DNA of 6,833 nucleotides from CAYMYN01 sp964394665 (GTDB lineage Bacteria; Planctomycetota; UBA1135; GCA-002686595): the NCBI GenBank assembly GCA_964394665.1, contig CAYMYN010000077.1, forward strand, positions 1-6,833, given 5' to 3'. Each line of letters starts with the position of its first letter. Positions within the stretch are counted from its first letter, which is position 1. Positions 1-6,648 of this stretch are shown in pieces. Made by a program: the position numbers and the translations under genes. The notes under the pieces are model-generated. The model was not told the DNA's origin and made no database searches. It saw only the letters and a list, made by a program, of their open reading frames with translations.

Positions 1-387
1 GGCCCAGGAGAAGCGTTTGCGGGGTGCGGGCGCCGTGGACGGGGGATCCGCCCACTGGCCGGAGCCTGTTCGGCGAGACGTTGGGTGCGGCACGACTTCG
101 TCGCGCAGGGGCGAGGCAGGGGCCAGCACGCCGTGGTAGGTGAGCTGGTGTTCGCGAGGATGGGGAATCAGGGCGACGAGGCGCTCGATGAAGACGAGCG
201 GGTCCAACACGAAGCCTCGGGTTCCATCTCTCCAGGGTTTGTGCAGGTTCCAGATCACCTTCCCATCGTCGCGCAGCATGAGGCGTCCCTGCGCGAGCGG
301 GGGGCGGGCGACATAGCGGCAGAGGTGCTCCAGCGCCTCCCTGTCGGCGGCGGGAATGCACGTGGCGGCATGCAGTGAGTAACCGCC
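1..387 (-). pseudogene. IS91-family transposase remnant (C-terminal part, 5'-truncated, runs off left edge)
   Basis: Read on the minus strand from about 387 to 1, the frame gives a recognisable C-terminal half of an IS91/IS801-type (Y2_Tnp) transposase. The marks, in order, are a GYSLHA stretch, LCRYVARPPLAQGRL, KPWRDGTRGFVLDPL, FIERLVALIPHPREH, YHGVLAP, and a basic linker ending RKRFSWA at the edge. In complete members this linker leads into a Cys-rich 'CP.CGG' tail, which here would lie outside the window. Everything upstream of GYSLHA is missing, including the HUH metal-binding and tyrosine catalytic regions. The frame stays open back to the stop of the neighbouring gene at 526 but contains no ATG, GTG or TTG before the homology begins; the first in-frame ATG is inside it. 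I therefore call it a decayed, non-functional mobile-element fragment. The family call is secure. The exact upstream breakpoint is uncertain by perhaps 10 codons. Confidence 0.92.
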
Positions 388-430
388 GGGTGACCGCGGG
401 TCCGGCGAGGCGCGATCCGCCGCTCGACTT

Positions 431-455
431 GGCCAACAATCCCCGAAAAATCCGC
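431..455 (-). promoter_or_regulatory. Intergenic motif copy B (GCGGATTTTTCGGGGATTG...GGCC)
   Basis: On the minus strand this A/T-rich island in a very G+C-rich region reads GCGGATTTTTCGGGGATTG, then TTGGCC. A close relative lies at 2987-3013 in the leader of the propeller gene. The two share GCGGATT, CGGGGATTG and a terminal GGCC, and differ by small insertions. Copy B lies about 70 nt past the stop of the propeller gene, after its hairpin, and about 45 nt before the transposase remnant. It may be an orphaned promoter or operator whose gene was lost when the mobile element arrived. The function is inference. Confidence 0.35.
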
Positions 456-465
456 CTGCAACGAA

Positions 466-501
466 GCGCGCCGTCCCCGGGCGACCCCGGGGGCGGCGCG
501 C
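466..501 (-). terminator. Strong hairpin, likely terminator of the propeller gene
   Basis: Positions 466-481 pair with 486-501 around the 4-nt loop 482-485. That gives 16 paired positions, of which one (474/493) is G-T on the plus strand and becomes an A-C mismatch in minus-strand RNA. The hairpin starts 24 nt after the TAG stop at 528-526. The minus strand after it reads TTCGTTGC, so the T-run is poor; a TTTTT lies further on, within the motif at 431-455. Its position and strength fit a transcription end. The missing U-tract leaves open a mere 3'-end stabilising structure. Confidence 0.6.
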
Positions 502-525
502 CTCAGCTTCTCGGTCAGGGCTGCC

Positions 526-2910
526 CTAGTGGGCCCACAGGACGTGCACGCCGTTGGTGAAGTTGTAGTTGCTCGTGCCGCAGAAGGGCGAGGAGTCGCG
601 GTACCAGATCTGGTAGGTGCGGGACGCGCCTTCGAAGGGCACCGCTCCCCGCACGCTGAGCGCCGGGTCGCCAGGAGCCGGGAAGAGCACGTCGTTGGCG
701 TTGGCGCTCTGGACCCCCATGCGCACCACGAAGCCACCCGCGCAGCGCAGCCCTTCGCCGAACACGGCCCCCGTGAGCTGCGTCGTGCCCTGGAAGAGCA
801 GACAGGGCGTGTTCGTGGGCAGGTTCCCGGCGTGCAGCAGCGCGGTGTCGTTCAGCGTCGAGAAGGCGCCGGCGGATCGCTCGAGGTAGGCGCCCGCGCC
901 GAAGTTCGAGTTGCCGCAGCCGTGGCCGACGGCGCCGACGTTGCCGCACGGACAGACCCCGCCGCTGCCGTCCCCGAAGCAGTAGGCGTTCCACGAACCA
1001 CCCTGGGTCGAATCGAAGCGCGCAGCGGCGACGTCGTAGTCGGTCGGGCTGAAGCCCAGGTGGAAGGCGATCGTGAAGTCGTTCGGGCCGGCGGGCTGAG
1101 TGCGGGACGCGGCCACGCGCGGGACCCGCTGGAGGGTCCCGAAGGCGAGCGCCTCCTGGTGGGGCTGGGTGGCGCCGAACTGGTCGCCGTACAGGAACAA
1201 CTCGCTGACGCGGGTCGAGTAGAAGGCGGCGTTGCTGGCGAAGGCCTCCGCGTAGGCGACCAGGAAGTGATTCCCGTCCGAGTCGATGCTCGGCTCGACT
1301 TGGTCCAGGCCCTGCGTCCCCGATCCCTCGAGCACGCTCACGTTCGCGGTGTGCAGCACCGCGCCGTCCTGGAGCAGGACCACCATGACGTCGGACTGGC
1401 CGACGAAGCCCGTGCGCCTCTGGAAGGCGATCGCGGAGCGCGAGGTCTGGAGCAGCGGGCTCGAGGCCGAGGGCGCGGAGTCGCGCGCCATGTTGAAGGC
1501 GCTGATGCCGAAGGGCGGCGTGAGCACGCCATTGGCGTCGATGTAGCAGGCGTAGATGTCGCCGAGGGTCGTGGGGTCGGAGCGGGTGAAGGCCAGGGTC
1601 CAGCGATGGGTCCCGTTGGAGCGGGAGAGCGAGGGCTGGGTGTCGCTCAGGCTGCCGCCGGAGGGCACCGCGATCGGCCCGAGCGAGAGCTGGCTGGCGC
1701 TGTTGACGAACACGTACTGGATCTCGAACTCGGGCAGGATCTGCAGGTTCTCGCGCTGGAAAGCGACGCAGAAGTAGGAGGGCTGGGAGGAGTAGGGATC
1801 GCCTCCGATGGTGGGGGCGAGCTTCTCGCCCGACTGCGTGCCGCTCAGGGTCAGCTTGGGGCCGAACTCGAGGTTCGCGCCCAGGGGATTGACGGCCCGC
1901 CCGCGGACGATGCGCGAGCCGACGGCACCGACCTCGCCCACGACCATGCTGCGCGTGTCGACCCGCAGGTAGGCGATGCGCGGCTTGTTCCAGTGCTCGG
2001 AGCTGAAGTCGATGTAGCCGTCGTGGGCCACGAAGCCATTGGGGTCGATGGCCTGGACGCGGACGTCGTTGTCGCCGGCGGCGAAGAGTTCGCCGAAGGC
2101 CACCATCCAGCGGTCGTTGAAGGAGTCGTAGACCACATCGGGGTCGCGGCAGTCCTTCGTGCTGAGGTCGAGCCAGGTGTGCGTGATGTAGGGATCGATC
2201 ACGAGCGGGAGCTGGGCCTTCGCGACGAACGCGGCCGGGACGCGCACGACGATGGCGCCCTCCTCGAAGGTCGTGGGGGCCGGGCTACGCTCTCCGCGGG
2301 CATCGATCGCCACCGCGTGGCTGTAGCGCACTTCGCCGAGGGCGCCGCGCAACCGCAGACCCTGGGCATCGGAGTCCGCGGCCGTCACCTGGGGCAGGGG
2401 GATACGCACGACCAGCTCGCCGCGTCGCGGCAGGTGTTCGAACACGAAGATCTGCTCCACCGCGTCCAGCGACAACTCGTAGGCTTCGACGAACGCACCC
2501 CGATCGAGCTCGACCCGATCCTCCGCGGCGCGGACTTCGCGCGGGGCCTCGAAGGCGAGTGGCGTTCCCGCCAGGCTGATGCTCGCGGGGGAGAACGCGA
2601 ACTCCGCGGCCGGCCGGTCATAGGCGAAGGCCGCGTGGTAGGTCGCTCCCTGCGCGCCGAAGTGCATCTTCCAGCGGCTTCCCCGGGCCCAGAGCTCGCC
2701 CCCATCCGGCCGGTCGGAGTGCACGCGGTCGATGGGGCGCCCGAGGTTCGCCAGCAACCCGGGGTTGAAGCTCGGGCCCGTATCGAGGTCCTGGGGGAGA
2801 GCCGCGGGATCGTTCGATCGGGGATCGACCTGGGCCGCCAGGGGTAAGCCCAGGCTGCAGACGAGGAGGGCGGTCAGGACGAGGGTGGTCTCGAAGTGCT
2901 TGCGGTGCAT
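526..2910 (-). CDS. Exported seven-repeat beta-propeller-like protein with planctomycete-type C-terminal domain
   Basis: The product is 794 aa, with ATG at 2910 and TAG at 528-526. The start is set by a clear signal peptide: basic MHRKH, a hydrophobic run from about residue 9 to 24, and likely signal peptidase I cleavage near LAA-Q27. The frame extends further upstream only into the kinase gene and the leader. Residues about 75-240 are beta-rich and end in LPLVIDPYI, a closing motif I have seen before repeat regions of other large secreted proteins. Residues about 250-635 hold seven repeats. Each begins with a proline motif at P257, P310, P366, P426, P480, P540 or P597 and is followed by a hydrophobic strand such as WMVAFGE, YFCVAFQ, WTLAFTR or FLVAYAE. 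The spacing of 53-60 residues suits propeller blades. Residues 643-794 form a Cys/Gly-rich domain (YCFGDGSGGVCPCGN, GCGNS, GLRCAGG, YQIWYRDSSPFCGT) that ends the protein. No catalytic residues are recognisable. There is no lipobox. No good Shine-Dalgarno sequence precedes the start. The ligand or role is unknown; a cell-surface or extracellular binding protein is a guess. Confidence 0.9.
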   Translation of the reverse strand: MHRKHFETTLVLTALLVCSLGLPLAAQVDPRSNDPAALPQDLDTGPSFNPGLLANLGRPIDRVHSDRPDGGELWARGSRWKMHFGAQGATYHAAFAYDRPAAEFAFSPASISLAGTPLAFEAPREVRAAEDRVELDRGAFVEAYELSLDAVEQIFVFEHLPRRGELVVRIPLPQVTAADSDAQGLRLRGALGEVRYSHAVAIDARGERSPAPTTFEEGAIVVRVPAAFVAKAQLPLVIDPYITHTWLDLSTKDCRDPDVVYDSFNDRWMVAFGELFAAGDNDVRVQAIDPNGFVAHDGYIDFSSEHWNKPRIAYLRVDTRSMVVGEVGAVGSRIVRGRAVNPLGANLEFGPKLTLSGTQSGEKLAPTIGGDPYSSQPSYFCVAFQRENLQILPEFEIQYVFVNSASQLSLGPIAVPSGGSLSDTQPSLSRSNGTHRWTLAFTRSDPTTLGDIYACYIDANGVLTPPFGISAFNMARDSAPSASSPLLQTSRSAIAFQRRTGFVGQSDVMVVLLQDGAVLHTANVSVLEGSGTQGLDQVEPSIDSDGNHFLVAYAEAFASNAAFYSTRVSELFLYGDQFGATQPHQEALAFGTLQRVPRVAASRTQPAGPNDFTIAFHLGFSPTDYDVAAARFDSTQGGSWNAYCFGDGSGGVCPCGNVGAVGHGCGNSNFGAGAYLERSAGAFSTLNDTALLHAGNLPTNTPCLLFQGTTQLTGAVFGEGLRCAGGFVVRMGVQSANANDVLFPAPGDPALSVRGAVPFEGASRTYQIWYRDSSPFCGTSNYNFTNGVHVLWAH

Positions 2911-2928
2911 GGGAATCGCTCGGGAGTG

Positions 2929-2953
2929 CGGGGACGGGAGCGGAACGGGGACG
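2929..2953. repeat. Short direct repeat CGGGGACG x2 in the leader of the propeller gene
   Basis: The 8-mer CGGGGACG occurs at 2929-2936 and again at 2946-2953, 17 bp apart, in the G/C-rich leader 20-45 nt before the propeller gene start. On the coding strand it makes a pyrimidine-rich leader (CGTCCCCG twice) without a Shine-Dalgarno sequence. It could be an operator pair or simple compositional repetition; the base composition makes chance plausible. Confidence 0.25.
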
Positions 2954-2986
2954 CTCGCTCCGGTCCAAGCGCCGATGCGCGCGGGG

Positions 2987-3013
2987 GGCCGGACAGCAAT
3001 CCCCCGAATCCGC
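2987..3013 (-). promoter_or_regulatory. Intergenic motif copy A, candidate promoter/operator of the propeller gene
   Basis: On the minus strand this reads GCGGATTCGGGGGATTG, then CTGTCCGGCC. It lies in the 137-nt gap between the kinase stop (3048) and the propeller gene start (2910), with its downstream edge 76 nt before the ATG, a normal distance for a promoter with a leader. Copy B at 431-455 has the same core and order. I see no standard -35/-10 pair. Its use as a binding site for this window's ECF sigma factor is only a hypothesis. Confidence 0.35.
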
Positions 3014-3047
3014 GCCGGGCCGCCGGTGGGGGCGCCCGCCTGGCGCT

Positions 3048-5831
3048 TCAGCGGCTCGCGTCGGCGCCGGCCCCGGCGAGTCGGGCGAGCTCCCCGCGGC
3101 GGAGCTCGAGCGCGGCCCCGGGCACGCCCTCCGGATCGGCGTGCTGCCACCGGGCGTAGAGGTCGACGAGCGCGCGCAGGCGTTGGACCCGCTGCTCCGG
3201 GCTCGCCTGCGCGGACGCCGAGACATCCTCCAGGGCCGCCAGCAGCAGCTCCTCGGCCTCGTCGAACCGGCCCTGGTCCGCGAGCAGTCCGGCCAGCCCG
3301 TCACGGGATTGGCATAGCGCCGCATGCCCGGGGCGAAGAGCCACGAGCCGCCGCGTGAGCACGGCCCGCAGGTGCTGCTCGGCCAGCTCGAGCTGACCCT
3401 GGGCGGCCCTCAGGACGCCCACGTTGTGCAGCGACTGCAGGGTGTCCCGGTGGTCGTCGCCCATCAAACGCAGGCGAGCTTCGAGGGCTTCCAGGCTGAG
3501 CGCCTCCGCCTCGTGGAGCTGGCCACGCGAACACAGGAGGTACCCGAGGTTGCTCTTGAACAGCAGGCTGTAGGGGTGGTCCTCCCCGAGCGCGCGCCGG
3601 GCACGCTCGAGCGCGCCGCGATAGTGCTCCTCGGCCTCCGCCAGGCGCTCCTGCCGCTCCAGGCTCAGGGCCAGGTTGCTCGTCATCACGAGCGGCCTGG
3701 GGTCGTCGGGGCCGTGCGCCTTGCGCAGCCCCTCCAACGCGGCCCGGAAGTAGGGTTCGGCCCGCTCGGGCCGGCCCTGTTCGATCGACAACCCGCCCAG
3801 GCTCCCCTGGGCGGCCAGCACCTCCGGATGTCCGGGGCCGAACAGGGCCTGGTAGCCCTCCAACACGGCCTCGAGCTCCGACCCCGCGTCCTGCAGCTTG
3901 CCCTGCGACAACAGGGCGATGCCGAGGTTGTTGCGCGCGATCAAGGTGTCCTCGTGGCCCCCCCCGAGCTGCGCCAGGCGCGCCCCGTGGACCTCGCGGA
4001 AGCAGGCCTCCGCCTCGGCCATGCGGCTCTGGAAGAGGCGCAGGCTTCCCAGGCTGTTGAGCGCCTCCAGGGTGTCGGGATGGGGATCGCCCAGGAGCTC
4101 GCGCCGGAGTTCCACGGCGCGCACGAGCAACTCCTCCGCGCGTTCGGTCATGCCCAGGTCGCGCAGGATGTCGCCCAAGGTGTGGAGCAGGCGCGCGGCG
4201 ACCGCCGGCTGGGCGCCGTACTCGGACTCGATCGCGATGCGTGTGCCTTCGAACAGGCTCCCGTCGAGCGTGCGCAGGGCCAGGTCGGTCGGATTCAGGT
4301 GCCCGAGCAACTCATCGAGGTGCTCCAGACGCTCCCCGACACCCACTGCGCCGGACCGGACCATGCCGCGCCGCGCGCCCTCGCGGATGTCGGCCAGGAT
4401 GCGCGAGCCCATGCGCGGCACGTCGATCCGTCGGAGGCGCTGGGCCTCGAAGAGCGCGACCTGTTCGGTCTCCTTGCCGCGCTGCTCCGACAACCGTTGG
4501 GCGGCCTCGGCCTCGCGCGCCCAGCCCCGAGCCAGGTCGCGCTCCTGGGCCGCGATCCGCGCTTGCCACAGGGCGAGCGTGAGCCCGGCCACGAGGGCCA
4601 CGGCGACTCCGGCTCCCAGCCCGACGCCCCAGCGGTGCTTGCGCAGCAGCTTGCGGGCGCGGTACAGCGCGCCGGGCGGGGCGGCGAGCACCGGTTCGCC
4701 GGTCAAGTGCCGCTCCACGTCCGCGGCCAATTCACCCACGGTCTGGTACCGGCGGGCGCGGTCCTTCTCGAGCGCGCGCATCACGATCCAGTCGAGTTCG
4801 CCGCGCAGGCTCGCCCCTAGGCGCTGGGGCGTGGTGTCGCGGCTCGAGGCGATGACCTCCAGGCTCTTTCGCGAGCGCGTCAAGCGCGTGCTGGGCGGCG
4901 GGGGGTCGACTTCGCGGATGAGGCGCTGCAGTTCGTCCCGGTTGGCCCCGCGCAGCGTGTCGGACTCGAAGGGCGTGGTTCCGGTCAGGAGCTCGTAGAG
5001 CAACACCCCCAAGGCGTAGATGTCGGTGCGCGTGTCGATGTCGAGCTCGCCCGCGGCCTGCTCGGGGCTCATGTAGGCTGGCGTGCCCATGAACTGTCGC
5101 GACTCGGTGACGAGCGAGTGGTCGCCCAGGCGCTCGAGGGTCGCCTTGGCGATGCCGAAGTCGATCACCTTGGCGTGAGCGCGGCCGTCCTGGGAGCCGA
5201 CGAGCACGTTGCTGGGCTTGAGGTCGCGGTGGATGATGCCCTTGGTGTGGGCGTGCATCACGGCGCGGCAGACCTGGGTGAACAGCTCCAGGCGCGCGGG
5301 GATCCCCAGGTTCTGGCCGTCGCAGTGGACGGTGAGCGGCTCCCCCGCGACCCACTCCATCACGAAGTACGGCCGGCCGGCCCGCGTGGCTCCGGCGTCG
5401 AACACACGCGCGATGTGCGGGTGGTCCATCCGGGCCAGGGCCTGGCGTTCGCGCCCGAAGCGCGCCACCACCTCGCGCGTGTCCATGCCGACCTTGAGCA
5501 CCTTGAGGGCCACCCGTCGTTGCACGGGCTCTCGCTGCTCGGCCAGGTAGACCAATCCGAATCCGCCTTCGCCGAGGCGCTCGAGCAGGCGATACGGCCC
5601 GATGGTGTCGCCCGGCCCTTCCTCGAGTTCGAGGGGGTCGCGCGCGACGCCCGCGCGGCGCAGGAACGGGTCCTCCTGCTCAGCAGCCGAGAGCAGCGCC
5701 TGCACGCGGTCCGCGAGTTCGTCGTCGCCGGCGCACTCGGTCTCCAGCTTGGACTGGCGTTCACCGGCGGAGAGCTCGAAGACCTGATCGAACAGGGCCT
5801 TGGCGCGTCGTTCGCGCTCCGCGCTCAGCAC
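3048..5831 (-). CDS. Transmembrane Ser/Thr protein kinase with C-terminal TPR array
   Basis: The product is 927 aa if translation starts at GTG 5831, which overlaps the last 7 nt of the sigma gene. A CTG at 5828 is the only close alternative, and no ATG/GTG/TTG follows before the conserved N-terminus. Residues about 1-70 are a charged helical extension usual in planctomycete kinases. The kinase domain spans about 80-378: glycine loop GEGGFG 87-92, catalytic lysine K110 in VALK, alpha-C glutamate E128, HRDLKPSN 201-208 with catalytic D203, DFG 224-226, and SPE 255-257 in the APE position. It is an intact RD-type Hanks kinase, with several Ser/Thr in the activation loop (T231, S239, T242, S244, T250). 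A single transmembrane helix lies at about 402-422 after the basic RKLLRKHR, then a charged, probably coiled stretch to about 470. Residues about 541-870 form eight TPRs of roughly 42 residues, several opening with HPDTL-like motifs. The kinase is expected in the cytoplasm and the TPRs on the other side of the membrane. Its likely substrate is the adjacent sigma factor (inference). Confidence 0.95.
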   Translation of the reverse strand: MLSAERERRAKALFDQVFELSAGERQSKLETECAGDDELADRVQALLSAAEQEDPFLRRAGVARDPLELEEGPGDTIGPYRLLERLGEGGFGLVYLAEQREPVQRRVALKVLKVGMDTREVVARFGRERQALARMDHPHIARVFDAGATRAGRPYFVMEWVAGEPLTVHCDGQNLGIPARLELFTQVCRAVMHAHTKGIIHRDLKPSNVLVGSQDGRAHAKVIDFGIAKATLERLGDHSLVTESRQFMGTPAYMSPEQAAGELDIDTRTDIYALGVLLYELLTGTTPFESDTLRGANRDELQRLIREVDPPPPSTRLTRSRKSLEVIASSRDTTPQRLGASLRGELDWIVMRALEKDRARRYQTVGELAADVERHLTGEPVLAAPPGALYRARKLLRKHRWGVGLGAGVAVALVAGLTLALWQARIAAQERDLARGWAREAEAAQRLSEQRGKETEQVALFEAQRLRRIDVPRMGSRILADIREGARRGMVRSGAVGVGERLEHLDELLGHLNPTDLALRTLDGSLFEGTRIAIESEYGAQPAVAARLLHTLGDILRDLGMTERAEELLVRAVELRRELLGDPHPDTLEALNSLGSLRLFQSRMAEAEACFREVHGARLAQLGGGHEDTLIARNNLGIALLSQGKLQDAGSELEAVLEGYQALFGPGHPEVLAAQGSLGGLSIEQGRPERAEPYFRAALEGLRKAHGPDDPRPLVMTSNLALSLERQERLAEAEEHYRGALERARRALGEDHPYSLLFKSNLGYLLCSRGQLHEAEALSLEALEARLRLMGDDHRDTLQSLHNVGVLRAAQGQLELAEQHLRAVLTRRLVALRPGHAALCQSRDGLAGLLADQGRFDEAEELLLAALEDVSASAQASPEQRVQRLRALVDLYARWQHADPEGVPGAALELRRGELARLAGAGADASR

Positions 5832-6436
5832 GCTCCACCCCGGTCCGCGCGCTCCAGGCGTTCGCGCAACCAGCCCCGGGCGAAGGCCCACTCGCGCCGC
5901 GCCGTGCGCTCGGAGATCCCGAGCACGCGCGCCGTGGTCGCGCTGTCGAGGTCGGCGTAGAACCGGAGCTGGACCACGCGGGCCGCCTCGGGGTGGATCC
6001 CCGCCAGGTGTTCCATGGCTTCGTCGAGGGCCAGGAGCCCCGTGCCGTCCTCCTGCTCCAGCGCCTCGGTCACGCTCGCCAGTTCGAGCGCTTCCCGCCC
6101 GCCGCCGCGCTTGCGGGTCAACCGGGCGCGGGCGTGGTCGATCAAGATCCGACGCATCGACAGCGCGGCGGCGCGCAGGAAGTGCGCGTGGTCCTGCCAG
6201 GCGACCTGCGCGCCGTTCGAGAGCCGCAGATAGGCTTCGTGCACGAGCGCCGTCGGCTGCAGAGTGTGCCCGGTCCGTTCGTCGCGCAGGTGCGCCTGCG
6301 CCAGGGAGCGCAGCTCGCCGTACACCAGGTCGAGCACCCGATCCCACGCCTCCGCGGACCCGTCGGCGGCCTGCTGCAGGAGCAGGGTCACCGGGCCCGG
6401 ATCGGCCCCGCTCGGTTCGGTCTGGTCGGCTGCCAT
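5825..6436 (-). CDS. ECF RNA polymerase sigma factor, Sig-70_X6/TIGR02999 type
   Basis: The product is 203 aa, ATG at 6436 and TGA at 5827-5825. This start gives the usual family length and N-terminus; the frame extends to a GTG at 6652, but that part is low-complexity Arg/Gly/Ala sequence and intergenic in character. A weak GGTGG lies about 10 nt before the ATG. Region 2 covers about residues 15-112, with the family signature LQPTALVHEAYLRL (59-72) and MRRILIDHARARLTRKRGGG (94-113). Region 4 covers about 145-195, with the helix-turn-helix TTARVLGISERTARREW followed by AFARGWLRERL. No anti-sigma gene is adjacent; the partner is the overlapping downstream kinase gene. In the place of the acidic DAED-type residues of region 2.2 the protein has Q60-P61-T62-A63, a substitution relevant to kinase control (see findings). 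It directs RNA polymerase to a specific promoter set; the targets are unknown. Confidence 0.95.
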   Translation of the reverse strand: MAADQTEPSGADPGPVTLLLQQAADGSAEAWDRVLDLVYGELRSLAQAHLRDERTGHTLQPTALVHEAYLRLSNGAQVAWQDHAHFLRAAALSMRRILIDHARARLTRKRGGGREALELASVTEALEQEDGTGLLALDEAMEHLAGIHPEAARVVQLRFYADLDSATTARVLGISERTARREWAFARGWLRERLERADRGGAC

Positions 6437-6600
6437 GGCGTGGACCACCAGCCTACGGGAAAGGTGGGTCGCGATGGGGTTCGCTCCGCGCGGCTCGCGC
6501 CGGACGGCTCCCCGCCCAGCCCGGCCCGCTCCTTCGGGTTCCTGGCCCGTCGCTCGACCCATTCGCAGGGCGAGCGCGCATGGCCCGGAAGCGGCGCGCC

Positions 6601-6645
6601 GCCGATCCCGTCTGGGGTCGGCGGGCGCGGGAGGAGCGACTCCCG
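6601..6645 (-). terminator. Tandem hairpins after the right-edge gene
   Basis: Two hairpins follow the TGA at 6651-6649. The first pairs 6628-6633 (CGGGAG) with 6640-6645 (CTCCCG), a 6-bp perfect stem with a 6-nt loop. The second pairs 6601-6609 with 6614-6622, nine positions with a 4-nt loop and one G-T (A-C in minus-strand RNA). They begin 4 nt after the stop and precede the sigma gene by about 165 nt, so they probably separate the two transcription units. No T-run follows, so a classical intrinsic terminator is not certain. Confidence 0.4.
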
Positions 6646-6648
6646 ACG

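Noticed and set aside
529..2847. A 772-codon open frame on the plus strand opposite the exported protein gene
   Set aside because: It mirrors the real gene codon for codon, is Gly/Ala/Val/Arg/Glu-rich with no recognisable domain, and long antisense frames are expected in such G+C-rich DNA. The minus strand has a signal peptide, repeats and a known C-terminal domain.
2820..2910. Lipoprotein signal in the exported protein (C18 within the hydrophobic run)
   Set aside because: The residues before the cysteine are L-L-V, without the small residue required at -1, and a signal peptidase I site follows at about residue 26.
2911..3150. Extension of the exported protein by 80 codons to an ATG at 3150
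   Set aside because: It would run into the kinase gene and bury the clear signal peptide that begins at 2910.
3324..4820. A 498-codon plus-strand open frame, and a 366-codon one, opposite the kinase gene
   Set aside because: They are antisense shadows of the TPR and kinase coding sequence; their composition follows the opposite strand, and the kinase motifs on the minus strand are beyond doubt.
5832..6347. Upstream extension of the kinase frame by 172 codons
   Set aside because: It lies entirely within the sigma gene in another frame, is Arg/Gly/Ala-rich without family similarity, and the conserved kinase N-terminus begins right after the GTG at 5831.
6437..6600. ECF-type promoter upstream of the sigma gene (GGAACC and GAACC strings on the minus strand)
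   Set aside because: No CGTC-like -10 element occurs at the usual 15-17 nt spacing from either string; the nearest candidates are 20 and 30 nt away, so I do not call a promoter.
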